Below are positions 1 through 8,085 of a DNA stretch of 64,000 bases, piece after piece (position 1 is the stretch's first letter; each line of letters opens with the position of its first letter). The notes beneath the pieces were generated by a model. That model searched no databases. It worked only from the letters and a program-made list of their open reading frames with translations, and was not told the DNA's origin. This stretch comes from Agromyces sp. G08B096 (lineage in GTDB: Bacteria; Actinomycetota; Actinomycetes; Actinomycetales; Microbacteriaceae), in contig NZ_CP158374.1 in NCBI RefSeq assembly GCF_040267705.1, forward strand, positions 2,852,001 to 2,916,000, read 5' to 3'. The position numbers and the translations under genes were made by a program.

Positions 1-144
1 GAAGCACTGCGGGCAGCCGATCGCGTGGTGGCCGGGTCCGTGCGCGACATCGGTCGAGGCCGCGGGCAGCGTCGTCGCCGCACCGGTCGCGGGCGATCCG
101 ATCGTCGCGTCTCCGGTCGCCGTCGGTTCCGTCGTCTCAGCCAT
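1..144 (-). CDS. Hypothetical protein, N-terminal part only
   Basis: The first 48 codons of a gene that runs off the left edge. The visible part is Ala/Thr-rich and ends in GHHAIGCPQCF; the CPQC pair could bind a metal but nothing more of a domain is visible. The ATG overlaps the stop of the glycosyltransferase upstream by eight bases (ATGGCTGA), so the two are very likely translated together and may act in the same glycan or glycolipid pathway. I do not recognise the family. Confidence 0.6.
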   Translation of the reverse strand, partial: MAETTEPTATGDATIGSPATGAATTLPAASTDVAHGPGHHAIGCPQCF

Positions 145-1000
145 GGCCTCCCCTTCGTCGCCCACCATTGTCGCGCGATTCGGAGACGGCCGCGGAGAGA
201 CGTCGTCGCCAGCGCTTCCACGGCAGCTCCTCCGGCCAGTGCGCGACCACGGAGTGGACGCCGCGCCGGATGCGGAGACCGCCCCCGCCGCCGGTGATCG
301 CGCGCATCGCCATGCCCATGCGGAGCCGCCGATCGAAGCGGAACCGGCGCCGGGCGTCGAGATGCACGGCGCCGAGATGCATCGAGAGGTCCATGTCGTC
401 GTGCATGAGGTCGTCGAATCGGTGCACGTCGCGGCTGACCGCCTCCCACGCGGAGCGGCGCACGGCGAAGTTCGAGCCGAACAGCGGCGTGTGCCCGAGC
501 GTCGGCACCATCACCGCGCGGTAGGCGCCGACATACAGTGCCGCGAGCGGCAGCCGAAGCGCGCGCGGCCCGTCGACGAAGCGCGCCGGCCCCGTTAGCC
601 CCGTGAGTCCGGGGTCGACGGCGAAGCGCCGGCCGATGCGCGCGATCCAGTCGGGCGGGGCCACGCAGTCGGCGTCGAGTCGCGCGATCACCTCGCCCGT
701 CGCGTGGTCGCAGCCCGTCGCCGCCGCGGCCGGGATGCCGACGTGCGGCTCCGCCACGACGCGGGCGCCGAACGCGCGGGCGACCTCGGCCGAGGCATCC
801 GTCGAGCCGTTGTCGACGACGATCACCTCGTGCGGCGCGACCGTCTGCCGGGCGAGCGCGGCGAGGCATCGACGGAGCAGCGCCGCATCGTCGCGCACCG
901 GCACCACCACCGAGACGGATGCCCCCGCGCCGGGCGCGTCCCGCAGCTCGTCGCGGGGCGGGCGACGCCGGCGACGACGGTCATGGGCGGTCGGCGGCAT
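137..1000 (-). CDS. Family 2 glycosyltransferase
   Basis: A GT-A fold glycosyltransferase of 287 residues that should move a sugar from a nucleotide donor to an unknown acceptor at the cytoplasmic face of the membrane. After a basic, poorly conserved leader the GT2 core starts with VSVVVPVRDD (about 29-38). It is followed by VIVVDNGSTD, the metal-binding ARLDADC stretch (DXD-like), GSNFAVRR and the acidic DDMDLSMHL segment that normally holds the catalytic base. No clear transmembrane helix is seen. The C-terminus is short and basic. The start is the first ATG of the frame; no good Shine-Dalgarno site precedes it, and a start nearer the GT core is possible. The stop lies inside the start of the next gene, which implies coupling. 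The acceptor cannot be predicted. Confidence 0.85.
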   Translation of the reverse strand: MPPTAHDRRRRRRPPRDELRDAPGAGASVSVVVPVRDDAALLRRCLAALARQTVAPHEVIVVDNGSTDASAEVARAFGARVVAEPHVGIPAAAATGCDHATGEVIARLDADCVAPPDWIARIGRRFAVDPGLTGLTGPARFVDGPRALRLPLAALYVGAYRAVMVPTLGHTPLFGSNFAVRRSAWEAVSRDVHRFDDLMHDDMDLSMHLGAVHLDARRRFRFDRRLRMGMAMRAITGGGGGLRIRRGVHSVVAHWPEELPWKRWRRRLSAAVSESRDNGGRRRGGHG

Positions 1001-1072
1001 CCGGCGAGGCTACCGGCGGTGCAGCGCAGACGGCACGGGCTTGACGGCCTCGCCACGTCACGCCCGCGCACG

Positions 1073-1078
1073 TACCCT
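1073..1078 (+). promoter_or_regulatory. -10 box TACCCT, leaderless start
   Basis: TACCCT lies exactly six bases before the ATG at 1085, the spacing expected when transcription begins at the start codon. No Shine-Dalgarno sequence is present. Confidence 0.5.
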
Positions 1079-1084
1079 GGACGG

Positions 1085-1765
1085 ATGACGGACACCGCCG
1101 CCGGCTTCACCCTCGACACTGTGCTCGCCGCGCTCGCCGCGCTCGAGGATCCGAAGATGCGGGCCGTCAACGAACGCCACGGCGACGACCACGGCGTGAA
1201 CCTCAGCCGGCTGCGGGCGCTGGCCAAGCGCATCAAGATCGACCCCGCCCTCGCCCGAGAGCTCTGGGCCACGGGCGAGACCGCCCCCAGGCTGCTGTCA
1301 CTGCTCATCTGCCGGCCTCGCGACTTCGACGCCGACGAACTCGACCGGATGCTTCGCGAGCCGAGCGCGCCGAAGGTGAACGACTGGTTCGTGAACTACC
1401 TGGCGAAGAAGTCGCCGCTCGCCGAGGAGCTGCGGCTGCGCTGGTTCGACGACCCCGACCCCACGGTCGCCGCGGCCGCGTGGTCGCTTACCACCGAACG
1501 CGTCGTGAAGCAGCGCGACGGACTCGACCTCGAGGCGCTGCTCGACCAGATCGAGCGGGAGCTGCAGTCCGCTCCCCCTCCTCTGCAGTGGGCGATGAAC
1601 GAGACCCTGGCGCAGATCGGCATCCACGAGCCGGCGCTCCGCGAGCGCGCCATCGACATCGGCGAGCGCCTGCAGGTGCTCGCCGACTACCCCACGCCGC
1701 CCGGCTGCACGTCGCCGTTCGCGCCGATCTGGATCACCGAGATCGTCCGCCGCCGCGAGGGCTGA
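1085..1765 (+). CDS. DNA alkylation repair protein, AlkD-like
   Basis: A 226-residue all-helical HEAT-repeat protein of the AlkC/AlkD DNA glycosylase superfamily (COG4912), which excises alkylated bases such as 3-methyladenine. Family features visible are LAKRIKIDPALARELWATGE near residues 43-62, LSLLICRP followed by FDADELDRM, the VNDWFVNYLAKK stretch, and DDPDPTVAAAAWSLTTERV near the middle. The C-terminus carries PTPPGCTSPFAPIWI, common in this branch. The length is close to that of AlkD. It stands alone with a leaderless promoter and meets the ABC-F gene tail to tail. The assignment rests on overall resemblance to the family; the catalytic residues cannot be confirmed without alignment. 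Confidence 0.8.
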   Translation: MTDTAAGFTLDTVLAALAALEDPKMRAVNERHGDDHGVNLSRLRALAKRIKIDPALARELWATGETAPRLLSLLICRPRDFDADELDRMLREPSAPKVNDWFVNYLAKKSPLAEELRLRWFDDPDPTVAAAAWSLTTERVVKQRDGLDLEALLDQIERELQSAPPPLQWAMNETLAQIGIHEPALRERAIDIGERLQVLADYPTPPGCTSPFAPIWITEIVRRREG

Positions 1766-1800
1766 GCCGGCGCCGCGCGACGCGCGCCGACCCCGCCGCG

Positions 1801-3393
1801 CTACAGCGCCCCGGTCGCCGGCGTCTCGCGGACCCGGCCCGCACCCTCGAACACGAGGAGCCGGTCGGCGAGCTTGTCGACGAAGAACCGGTCGTGGCTC
1901 ACGACGAGCACGGCGCCCGGGAAATGGGTGAGCGCCCGCTCCATCACCTGCGTCGACGTGATGTCGAGGTGGTTCGTCGGCTCGTCGAGCACGATCACCG
2001 CGGCGCCCGAGAGCAGGCACTGCGCGATCGCGACCCGCGCACGCTGACCGCCCGACAGGGTGCCGATCTTCTGCTGCAGATCGGCCTCCGAGAACTGCAG
2101 CATCGCGAGGAACCGGGCCACGCTCTTCTTCGTGGCCGCGAACGCCAGCGAGTCGGGGTACGCGTTCACGGCGTGCCCGACGGTGTCGGTCAGGTCGAGC
2201 TCGGCGTACACGCGGTTGTACGACACGTACCTGGCGCCCTTCGCCCACCGCACCGAGCCCGAGTCGGCCTCCGTCTCCCCGGTCAGCACGTCGAGCAGCG
2301 TCGACTTGCCCGACCCGTTCGAGCCGATGACGGCGACGCGGTCGCCACGCTGCAGGTCGAACGAGACGTCGGCGAACAGGGGGTCGCCGCCGAAGCCCTT
2401 CGTGAGGCCGGTCACCGTGAGCAGGTCGTTGGACACCTTCAGGCCGTCGTAGATCGAGGTGATGATCTGGTCGATGGGGCGCGGCGCCTGCCGCTTCTTG
2501 ATGTCGGCGAGCCGGCGGGCGACGGCGTTCGACGGGTTCCGCGCGGCTTCCCGGCGGGCGGTCGCGGCGGCCTGCTCGTACCCGAGCAGCTCTTCCTCGT
2601 GCGCGAACTGGCGCTCGAGCATCTTCAGCCGCGACTGCTTGGCGTGCACGTACGCCGAGTAGTCGCCCTCGTACTCCTGCAGCCGGTAGTTCTCGATCTC
2701 GATGATCCGGGTGACGACGCCGTCGAGGAACTGCCGGTCGTGCGAGACCACGAGCACCGCGCCGGCGAAGCCCTGCAACCAGTTCTCGACCCATTTCACG
2801 CCGTCGAGGTCGAGGAAGTTCGTGGGCTCGTCGAGGAGCAGCACATCGGGCGCCTGCACGAGGATGAGCGCGAGCGCCGCGCGGTTCCGCCATCCGCCCG
2901 AGAGCCGGTCGACCGGCAGATGCCGGCGCTCCTCGTCGAAGCCGAGGCGGGTGAGCACGGTGTCGATCGTCGTCTCGTAGGTCCAGCCGCCGATGGCATC
3001 CATGCGCTCGAACAGCTCGCCCTGCTCGGCGAGCAGCTTCGTCATCGCGGCATCCGTCATGGGTTCGGCGAGCTGCGCGCCGATCTCGTCGAGCCGCGCC
3101 TGGGTCTCGTGCACCTCGGTGAAGTGCGCGCTGAGCGTCTGCTGCACGCTCTGCTCGCCGTCGAGCTCGGAGAACTGCGAGAAGTACCCGATCGTCGTGC
3201 CCTGCGTCACATCGACCGTGCCGCCCGTCGGCTCGCGCCGGCCCAGCACGATCTCGAGGAACGTGGTCTTCCCTGTCCCGTTCTTGCCGATGAGCCCGAC
3301 CCGGTCGCCGCGCCGCAGCTTCAGGTACGCCTCTTTCAGCACGGGACGCCCGTCGAAGTCGATGCTCACGTCGTTCAGGCGGATCAGGCTCAC
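1801..3393 (-). CDS. ABC-F family ATP-binding protein
   Basis: A soluble protein of 530 residues with two ABC ATPase domains and no membrane segment, the ABC-F arrangement (Uup/EttA/Vga group) whose members act on the ribosome as translation or antibiotic-protection factors. Domain 1 has Walker A GKNGTGKTT, signature LSGGWRNR and Walker B LLLDEPTNFLD. The interdomain linker has the basic helical segment around AATARREAARNPSNAVARR. Domain 2 has GSNGSGKST, LSGGQRARVAIAQ and VIVLDEPTNHLD. The GTG at 3393 (VSLIRLNDVSI) was chosen because homology begins there; the same frame runs further upstream only as low-complexity sequence. There is no neighbour in an operon. Whether it gives drug resistance or is a housekeeping factor cannot be told from sequence. 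Confidence 0.93.
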   Translation of the reverse strand: MSLIRLNDVSIDFDGRPVLKEAYLKLRRGDRVGLIGKNGTGKTTFLEIVLGRREPTGGTVDVTQGTTIGYFSQFSELDGEQSVQQTLSAHFTEVHETQARLDEIGAQLAEPMTDAAMTKLLAEQGELFERMDAIGGWTYETTIDTVLTRLGFDEERRHLPVDRLSGGWRNRAALALILVQAPDVLLLDEPTNFLDLDGVKWVENWLQGFAGAVLVVSHDRQFLDGVVTRIIEIENYRLQEYEGDYSAYVHAKQSRLKMLERQFAHEEELLGYEQAAATARREAARNPSNAVARRLADIKKRQAPRPIDQIITSIYDGLKVSNDLLTVTGLTKGFGGDPLFADVSFDLQRGDRVAVIGSNGSGKSTLLDVLTGETEADSGSVRWAKGARYVSYNRVYAELDLTDTVGHAVNAYPDSLAFAATKKSVARFLAMLQFSEADLQQKIGTLSGGQRARVAIAQCLLSGAAVIVLDEPTNHLDITSTQVMERALTHFPGAVLVVSHDRFFVDKLADRLLVFEGAGRVRETPATGAL

Positions 3394-3479
3394 AGGGGTC
3401 CTCGCGTCGGGTGGGAAGAGAGACGGCGAGACGGATGCCTCCAGCCGCGCCAACTCTACCGACGCCCTCCTGAACGACC

Positions 3480-3506
3480 TGTCACAGCCGGCGCACCGAC
3501 CCGGTC
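3480..3506 (+). promoter_or_regulatory. Candidate ECF41 sigma promoter
   Basis: TGTCACA at 3480-3486, 16 bases, then GGTC at 3503-3506 (context CCGGTCCTCGCTGAT). It matches the boxes at 21109, 22001 and 23874 in both elements and spacing, and lies about 70 bases before the alpha/beta hydrolase gene. Confidence 0.7.
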
Positions 3507-3574
3507 CTCGCTGATGAACCCGATCCACCCGGCCCGCCGACCGGCGGCCGGCCATCTCTCGGAAGGGACCCATC

Positions 3575-4549
3575 ATGACCGACCACATTCTCGAGCCCGC
3601 CGCGCAGGCGCTCGCCGACGCGACGGCCCAGCCGCCGTACTTCTACCAGATGACGCCGGACGAGGCCCGGAAGGTCCTCGACGACGTGCAGGCGGCACCC
3701 GTCCCCAAGGCGGAGGTCGACGAGCGCTGGGTGACCGTGCCCGCCGAGGTCGGCGACGTCCGGGTCCGCATCGTGACGCCCCCGGGTGCCCACGGGCCCC
3801 TGCCCGTCGTCCTGTACATCCACGGCGGCGGCTGGGTGCTCGGCAACGCCGGGACGCACGACCGTCTCGTGCGCGACTTGGCGACGGGTGCCGACGCGGC
3901 CGTCGCGTTCGTCGAGTACGACCGGTCGCCGGAGGCGCGCTATCCCGTGGCCATCGAGCAGGCGTACGCCGCGGCGCAGTGGATCACCCGGCACGGTGCC
4001 GACGAAGGGCTCGACGCCTCACGGCTCGCGGTCGCCGGTGACTCGGTCGGCGGCAACATGACCGCGGCCGTCGCCATCATGGCCAAGCAGCGCGGTGACG
4101 TGACGTTCGTGCACCAGTCGCTGTACTACCCGGTGACGGATGCCGCGCAGGACACCGACAGCTACCGCGAGTTCGCCGCCGGCCCGTTCCTGCTCGCCAA
4201 GAGCATGGCCTGGTTCTGGGACGCGTACCTGCCCGACCTCGACCGGCGGGCGGAGATCACCGCATCACCGCTCCGCGCGACGCTCGACGACCTCGCCGGG
4301 CTCCCCGACGCTTTCGTCGTCGTCGACGAGAACGACGTCCTCCGCGACGAGGGCGAGGCCTACGCGCGCAAGCTCACGGCCGCAGGCGTGCGCACCACGA
4401 GCATCCGCGTGAACGGCACGATCCACGACTTCATGATGCTGAACCCGCTGCGGGAGACCGCCGCGTCATCGGTCGCCGTCGAGCTCGCCGTGCACGAGCT
4501 GCGTGCGGCGTTCGAGCGGGCGGCGGAGCGGTCCGCCGCTGCGGCATGA
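3575..4549 (+). CDS. Alpha/beta hydrolase, HSL-like carboxylesterase
   Basis: A cytoplasmic esterase of 324 residues from the hormone-sensitive-lipase branch. The oxyanion-hole motif HGGG is at 83-86, the nucleophile Ser157 sits in GDSVGG, the likely acid is Asp254 in DENDVLRDEG, and the catalytic His284 is in GTIHDF. There is no signal peptide. The ATG at 3575 follows a good ribosome binding site (GGAAGGG). A TGTCACA-N16-GGTC promoter element upstream matches those before other genes in the window, so it is probably part of the same ECF41 sigma regulon even though it lies some 18 kb from the second sigma gene. The substrate is unknown. A strong hairpin follows the gene. Confidence 0.88.
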   Translation: MTDHILEPAAQALADATAQPPYFYQMTPDEARKVLDDVQAAPVPKAEVDERWVTVPAEVGDVRVRIVTPPGAHGPLPVVLYIHGGGWVLGNAGTHDRLVRDLATGADAAVAFVEYDRSPEARYPVAIEQAYAAAQWITRHGADEGLDASRLAVAGDSVGGNMTAAVAIMAKQRGDVTFVHQSLYYPVTDAAQDTDSYREFAAGPFLLAKSMAWFWDAYLPDLDRRAEITASPLRATLDDLAGLPDAFVVVDENDVLRDEGEAYARKLTAAGVRTTSIRVNGTIHDFMMLNPLRETAASSVAVELAVHELRAAFERAAERSAAAA

Positions 4550-4553
4550 GGTG

Positions 4554-4583
4554 CTGCCGGCGCCGGGCCTCCGGCGCCGGCAG
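4554..4583. terminator. Bidirectional hairpin terminator
   Basis: A perfect 12-bp stem (CTGCCGGCGCCG pairing with CGGCGCCGGCAG) around a six-base loop. It sits between two convergent genes (hydrolase and LLM oxidoreductase) and could serve both. Confidence 0.7.
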
Positions 4584-4615
4584 CCACTCGCCCTCAGCTC
4601 GCCGGCCGGCAGGCC

Positions 4616-5563
4616 TCAACCCGCCCGGCCCGCCTCAACCGGCTCGCCGCGCCTCAACCGGCCCGGCGCGCGCTCCGTCGCCACGAGCTCCCGCACCGCG
4701 GGCGCGATCTCCGCGCCGTACCGTTCGGCGAGCACCGGGTCGTCGCCGCCGATGAGCACCGCGGTCACGCCGTGCTCGAGGGCCAGCGTCGCGAGCTGGT
4801 CGACCCACTGCTCGACCGGCCCCTCGAGCAGCCCCCGCGACACCGGCGAGAGCCCGACGCGCATCACGTTCAGCAGGCGCCGCACGTCGGCCGGCGACCG
4901 GCCCGCGGCCACCGCCGCCTCGTCGATGCGGGCGTTGTGGTCGGCGAGCGACGCGACGCCGCGCGGCAGGTACTCCAGCGTCGGCAGCCAGCCGTCGCCG
5001 AGCTCGCCCGTGAGCGCGAGCATGCGCGGTTGGTACGAGCCGATCCAGATGCCGATGTCATGCGCCGGGCGCGGCCCCCGCTTCGCACCCGCCACGTCGT
5101 AGTACCTGCCGTGATGCGACACGCGGCCCGAGGCATCCACGTCCCAGAGGTCGCGGATGATCGCGATCGCCTCCCGCAGCGCGTCGACGCCCTGACCCGG
5201 GGTGAGCCGCCGGCCGCCCATCGCCGCGATGCCGTCCCAGAACGCGCCCGCCCCGAGGCCGAGCTCGAACCGGCCGCCGCTCAGGATGTCGAGCGAGGCG
5301 GCCGCCCGCGCGAGCACCGCCGGCGGACGCAGCGGCAGGCTCGCCACGTTCGCGCTCACGTGCACCCGCTCGGTGCGCGCGGCGACGAAGGCGAGCAGCG
5401 TCGACGTGTCGAGGAACGCCGCCTGATACGGGTGGTCCTGGAAGGTCACGAGGTCGAGCCCTGCGCGATCGGATGCCACGGCAACGTCGATCGCGTGCTG
5501 CGCGCCCTGCGCGGAGGGCGTGACGAAGGTGCCGAACTTCAGGTCGTGTCCGTAGTCGGTCAT
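4616..5563 (-). CDS. LLM class flavin-dependent oxidoreductase
   Basis: A 315-residue luciferase-like monooxygenase with a TIM-barrel that uses FMNH2 or F420H2. The N-terminus has LKFGTFVTPSAQ and DLVTFQDHPYQ, followed by TLLAFVAARTERVHVS, PPAVLARAAASLD, the LSGGRFELGLGAGAFWD signature and PGQGVDALREAI. The mid-to-late part has GIWIGSYQPRMLALTGELGDGWLP. These motifs are typical of F420-associated actinobacterial LLM enzymes. Its ATG overlaps the stop of the fusion flavoprotein upstream by four bases (ATGA), so the two form an operon that is likely controlled by the divergent MarR gene. The C-terminal tail is short and repetitive. The substrate is unknown. Confidence 0.9.
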   Translation of the reverse strand: MTDYGHDLKFGTFVTPSAQGAQHAIDVAVASDRAGLDLVTFQDHPYQAAFLDTSTLLAFVAARTERVHVSANVASLPLRPPAVLARAAASLDILSGGRFELGLGAGAFWDGIAAMGGRRLTPGQGVDALREAIAIIRDLWDVDASGRVSHHGRYYDVAGAKRGPRPAHDIGIWIGSYQPRMLALTGELGDGWLPTLEYLPRGVASLADHNARIDEAAVAAGRSPADVRRLLNVMRVGLSPVSRGLLEGPVEQWVDQLATLALEHGVTAVLIGGDDPVLAERYGAEIAPAVRELVATERAPGRLRRGEPVEAGRAG

Positions 5564-7494
5564 GATGCGGCCTCCAGCCGGGTCGGGGTGGCGGCCTCCG
5601 CGGCCGCCGGGTCGATGAAGAAGTTGTCGCGGAAGACGCTGCCCGGATCGTACCGGCGCTTCAGCTCGCGGAGGCGGCCGAGCGTCGGCTCGGGAAACGC
5701 GTCGGGGAGCGCCTGCGGGTCGCGGCTCGTCTCGAAGCTCAGGTAGAGCCCGTCGAAGTGACGGCGGAGTCCGCGCCAGGCGTCGCGGAGCGCCTCGTCG
5801 TCGGGCCCCATGGCCGTCACCTGGAATCCGACGGTTCGGTGGGCGAAGGCCGTCGCGTCGGACGGCACATCGGCGATGGCGCCGCCCATGGTGCGGAGCT
5901 GGAAGAAGGAGACGAGTCCGCGCTCCAGCAGCCGCGCGGTGTCCCGGGCGAAGGCCGGGGTGAGCTCGGGCAGGAACGCCGAGCGCGACACCGGCTCACC
6001 CGCGCCGTGATGTCCGTCGGGTCCGACGTCTGCGGCCTCGGCCATGACGTCGCGATACGGCATTACCGCCGCCTGCTGCTGGGCGAGGAGGCCGAGTGAG
6101 GTGAACGGCGTCAGCCGCTCGACGATCTCGTCGGGGCGGTCGTCGTCCACCATCGCGTACAGCTGCAGCACCGACTGCCCCTCGCGCGGAGCGCCGGTGA
6201 CGAGGAACACGGTCGTATCGCGCGGCGCACCGCTCGCGAGCCGCCCGAAGTCGCGGAGACTGCCCTCGAGGTCGGGCGTCACGAGCGCGAGCTTCGCCCA
6301 CCCGACCTCGCCGACCTCGTCGACCTCGAACTCGAACGCCGTCGCGATGCCGAAGTTCGCCCCAGCGCCGCGGACCGCCCAGAAGAGGTCGGGATGCTCC
6401 TCGGCGCTCGCTCGCACCCAGGTGCCGTCGGCGAGCACGAGCTCGACGGCGCGGAGGTGGTCGATGGTGAGTCCGTGCGCCCGGGAGAGCAGGCCGATGC
6501 CGCCCGCCGTCGCGAGGCCGCCGACGCCGACCCCGCCGTAGTCGCCCGAGCCGAGCGCCCAGCCGTACGGCTGCAGCGCCGCGGCGACGCGCTTCCACGT
6601 CGCGCCCGGGCCGATGCGGACCAGCCGCCGCGCCCGGTCGAGCACCTCGATGCCGTCGAGCGCGCCGACGTCGATCACGATGCCGCCGCGGTTGGTCGAC
6701 CGGCCGCTGATGCCGTGGCCGCCGCTGCGGATGCCGAGCTGGACGCCGGGATGCCTCGCCGCGAACCCGACCGCGTCAGCCACCTCCTCGACGGAGCGAG
6801 GGCGGAGCACGAGGCCGGGGGCGCCGCCGCGGAGGTAGGTCGATGAGACGCGGCGGAAGGCGGCATCCCCGGGTTCGACGGCTCGGGCGGCGAGGGACTC
6901 GGGCACGCCGTCGTAGTCGATCCCGGCGACGCGGCGAGCGCGCACGGCGACGGAGCGACGCGGGGCGGCGGGCACGCGGGTCCGGAGTTCGGCGGCGATG
7001 GCGCCGAGCCGGGCCACGTCGTCGAGCGTGCGGGCGGGAACGACGACCGGCAGGCCGGCTTCGGCGAGCGCGGCGAGGTCGTCGGCGCCCGCGTCTGCGG
7101 CGGCGACGACCCAGGGACGCCCGGCGCCCTGATCGGGGCGGGCGGTGATGAGCCGGCCCGGCGCGAGCACGTCGGCGGCCTCGCGGCCGCGCGCGAGCAT
7201 GCTCGGCACGGGCGCCTCCGCATCGAGGGGCGTGCGTGCCGTGCGGGATTCGGCGACCCCGATCGCGATGCGGGTCGTGCGCGCCGCGAGCCACACCGCC
7301 GTCGTCCAGGGGTCGAGCCCCGACTCGGGCGCGTCGCGGCCGGTCGTGAGCACGACGAGGTCGAGCCCCGCGGCCTCGGCGGCGCGGGTCAGCTCGGTCG
7401 TGGGGTCGGGCCGGTCGGCCGCGCCGGCGCTGGCGCCGGGGCCGGGGCCGGCGACCCAGTCGGGCTCGATCAGGACTCCGAGTTCGAGGGACAT
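5560..7494 (-). CDS. Fusion: LLM-like N-terminus plus FAD-linked oxidase (BBE type)
   Basis: About 644 residues with two unrelated parts. The first 150 or so residues read like the N-terminal half of a luciferase-like monooxygenase (LELGVLIEPDW, AAGLDLVVLTTGRD, DPWTTAVWLAARTTRIAIGV). From about residue 215 it is a complete FAD_binding_4/berberine-bridge enzyme: VLRPRSVEEVADAV, the RSGGHGISG motif whose His normally carries covalent FAD, VGVGGLATAGGIGLLSR, FWAVRGAGANFGI, and the C-terminal YDPGSVFRDNFFI. The second covalent attachment Cys of bicovalent family members is not apparent. The ATG at 7494 follows GGAGG; a GTG six codons upstream has no such site. The gene overlaps the next LLM gene by four bases. 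The LLM part is too short to be a full barrel, so it may bind flavin or be a scaffold. MarR control is inferred from the divergent neighbour. Confidence 0.85.
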   Translation of the reverse strand: MSLELGVLIEPDWVAGPGPGASAGAADRPDPTTELTRAAEAAGLDLVVLTTGRDAPESGLDPWTTAVWLAARTTRIAIGVAESRTARTPLDAEAPVPSMLARGREAADVLAPGRLITARPDQGAGRPWVVAAADAGADDLAALAEAGLPVVVPARTLDDVARLGAIAAELRTRVPAAPRRSVAVRARRVAGIDYDGVPESLAARAVEPGDAAFRRVSSTYLRGGAPGLVLRPRSVEEVADAVGFAARHPGVQLGIRSGGHGISGRSTNRGGIVIDVGALDGIEVLDRARRLVRIGPGATWKRVAAALQPYGWALGSGDYGGVGVGGLATAGGIGLLSRAHGLTIDHLRAVELVLADGTWVRASAEEHPDLFWAVRGAGANFGIATAFEFEVDEVGEVGWAKLALVTPDLEGSLRDFGRLASGAPRDTTVFLVTGAPREGQSVLQLYAMVDDDRPDEIVERLTPFTSLGLLAQQQAAVMPYRDVMAEAADVGPDGHHGAGEPVSRSAFLPELTPAFARDTARLLERGLVSFFQLRTMGGAIADVPSDATAFAHRTVGFQVTAMGPDDEALRDAWRGLRRHFDGLYLSFETSRDPQALPDAFPEPTLGRLRELKRRYDPGSVFRDNFFIDPAAAEAATPTRLEAAS

Positions 7495-7577
7495 CCATCC
7501 TCCAGATTTCACGTTGCAGAAAAGATAATCGAATTCACAGATGATTTATTTCCCCGCACGATTGGTAGGATGGAGCG
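7495..7577. promoter_or_regulatory. Divergent promoter and likely MarR operator region
   Basis: An 83-base gap between the flavoprotein operon and marR. The part around 7520-7552 is strikingly AT-rich for this genome (AAAAGATAATCGAATTC, then ATGATTTATTT) and is the natural place for MarR binding. The two halves form only an imperfect dyad, so the exact operator is not defined. Confidence 0.45.
7566..7571 (+). promoter_or_regulatory. -10 box TAGGAT, leaderless start
   Basis: TAGGAT ends six bases before the ATG of the MarR gene at 7578, consistent with a leaderless message. Confidence 0.5.
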
Positions 7578-8072
7578 ATGACCGATCCAGTCCGACCTGC
7601 GCCCGTCGCCGGGCTCGACCTCGGTGACGATTTCGGTTGGGCGCTCGGCGTGCTGCTCCGCAGCTATCGCGACCGTGTGCAGCGCGCGCTCGGCGACTTC
7701 CCTCACGGCCCGCGCGGCTACGAGACCATGGCCGAGGTGCTCCGCGGCACCCGGCCGAGCCAGCTCGCCCTCGCGAACCATCTCGGCATCGACCGCACCG
7801 TCATGACCTACCTCGTCGACGATCTCGAGCGCGAGGGGCTCGTCGAGCGCCGGCCGAATCCGGCCGACCGCCGCCAGCGCCAGATCGTGGCGACGGAGCG
7901 GGGTCGCGAGCTCATCGAGGCCGCCTGCGCCCGCGTCGTCGACGCGCAGAACGAGCTGCTCGCCGGGCTGCCCGCCGAGGAGCGAACCGTCCTCCGCCGG
8001 CTGCTCACGAAGGCGGCCGTCGCCACGGGCGACGACGTCACCGACCCGTGCGAGGTCGCCGAGGAGGCCTGA
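7578..8072 (+). CDS. MarR family transcriptional regulator
   Basis: A 164-residue winged helix-turn-helix regulator. The recognition region is seen in SQLALANHLGIDRTVMTYLVDDLEREGLVERRPNPADRRQRQ (about residues 61-103), and the wing ends at IVATERGREL. Flanking helices should form the dimer. It is transcribed away from the LLM/FAD oxidase operon, from a shared AT-rich gap, so it most likely represses that operon and itself and responds to a small aromatic or lipophilic ligand. There is no Cys at a position suggesting redox sensing; the single Cys pair (ACARV and DPCEV) is outside the DNA-binding domain. Confidence 0.9.
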   Translation: MTDPVRPAPVAGLDLGDDFGWALGVLLRSYRDRVQRALGDFPHGPRGYETMAEVLRGTRPSQLALANHLGIDRTVMTYLVDDLEREGLVERRPNPADRRQRQIVATERGRELIEAACARVVDAQNELLAGLPAEERTVLRRLLTKAAVATGDDVTDPCEVAEEA

Positions 8073-8085
8073 GCCCCCGCGCCGG

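Noticed and set aside
3394-3588. N-terminal extension of the ABC-F gene to 3588
   Set aside because: The extra 65 residues are low complexity, overlap the hydrolase start and its promoter, and lie outside the family homology.
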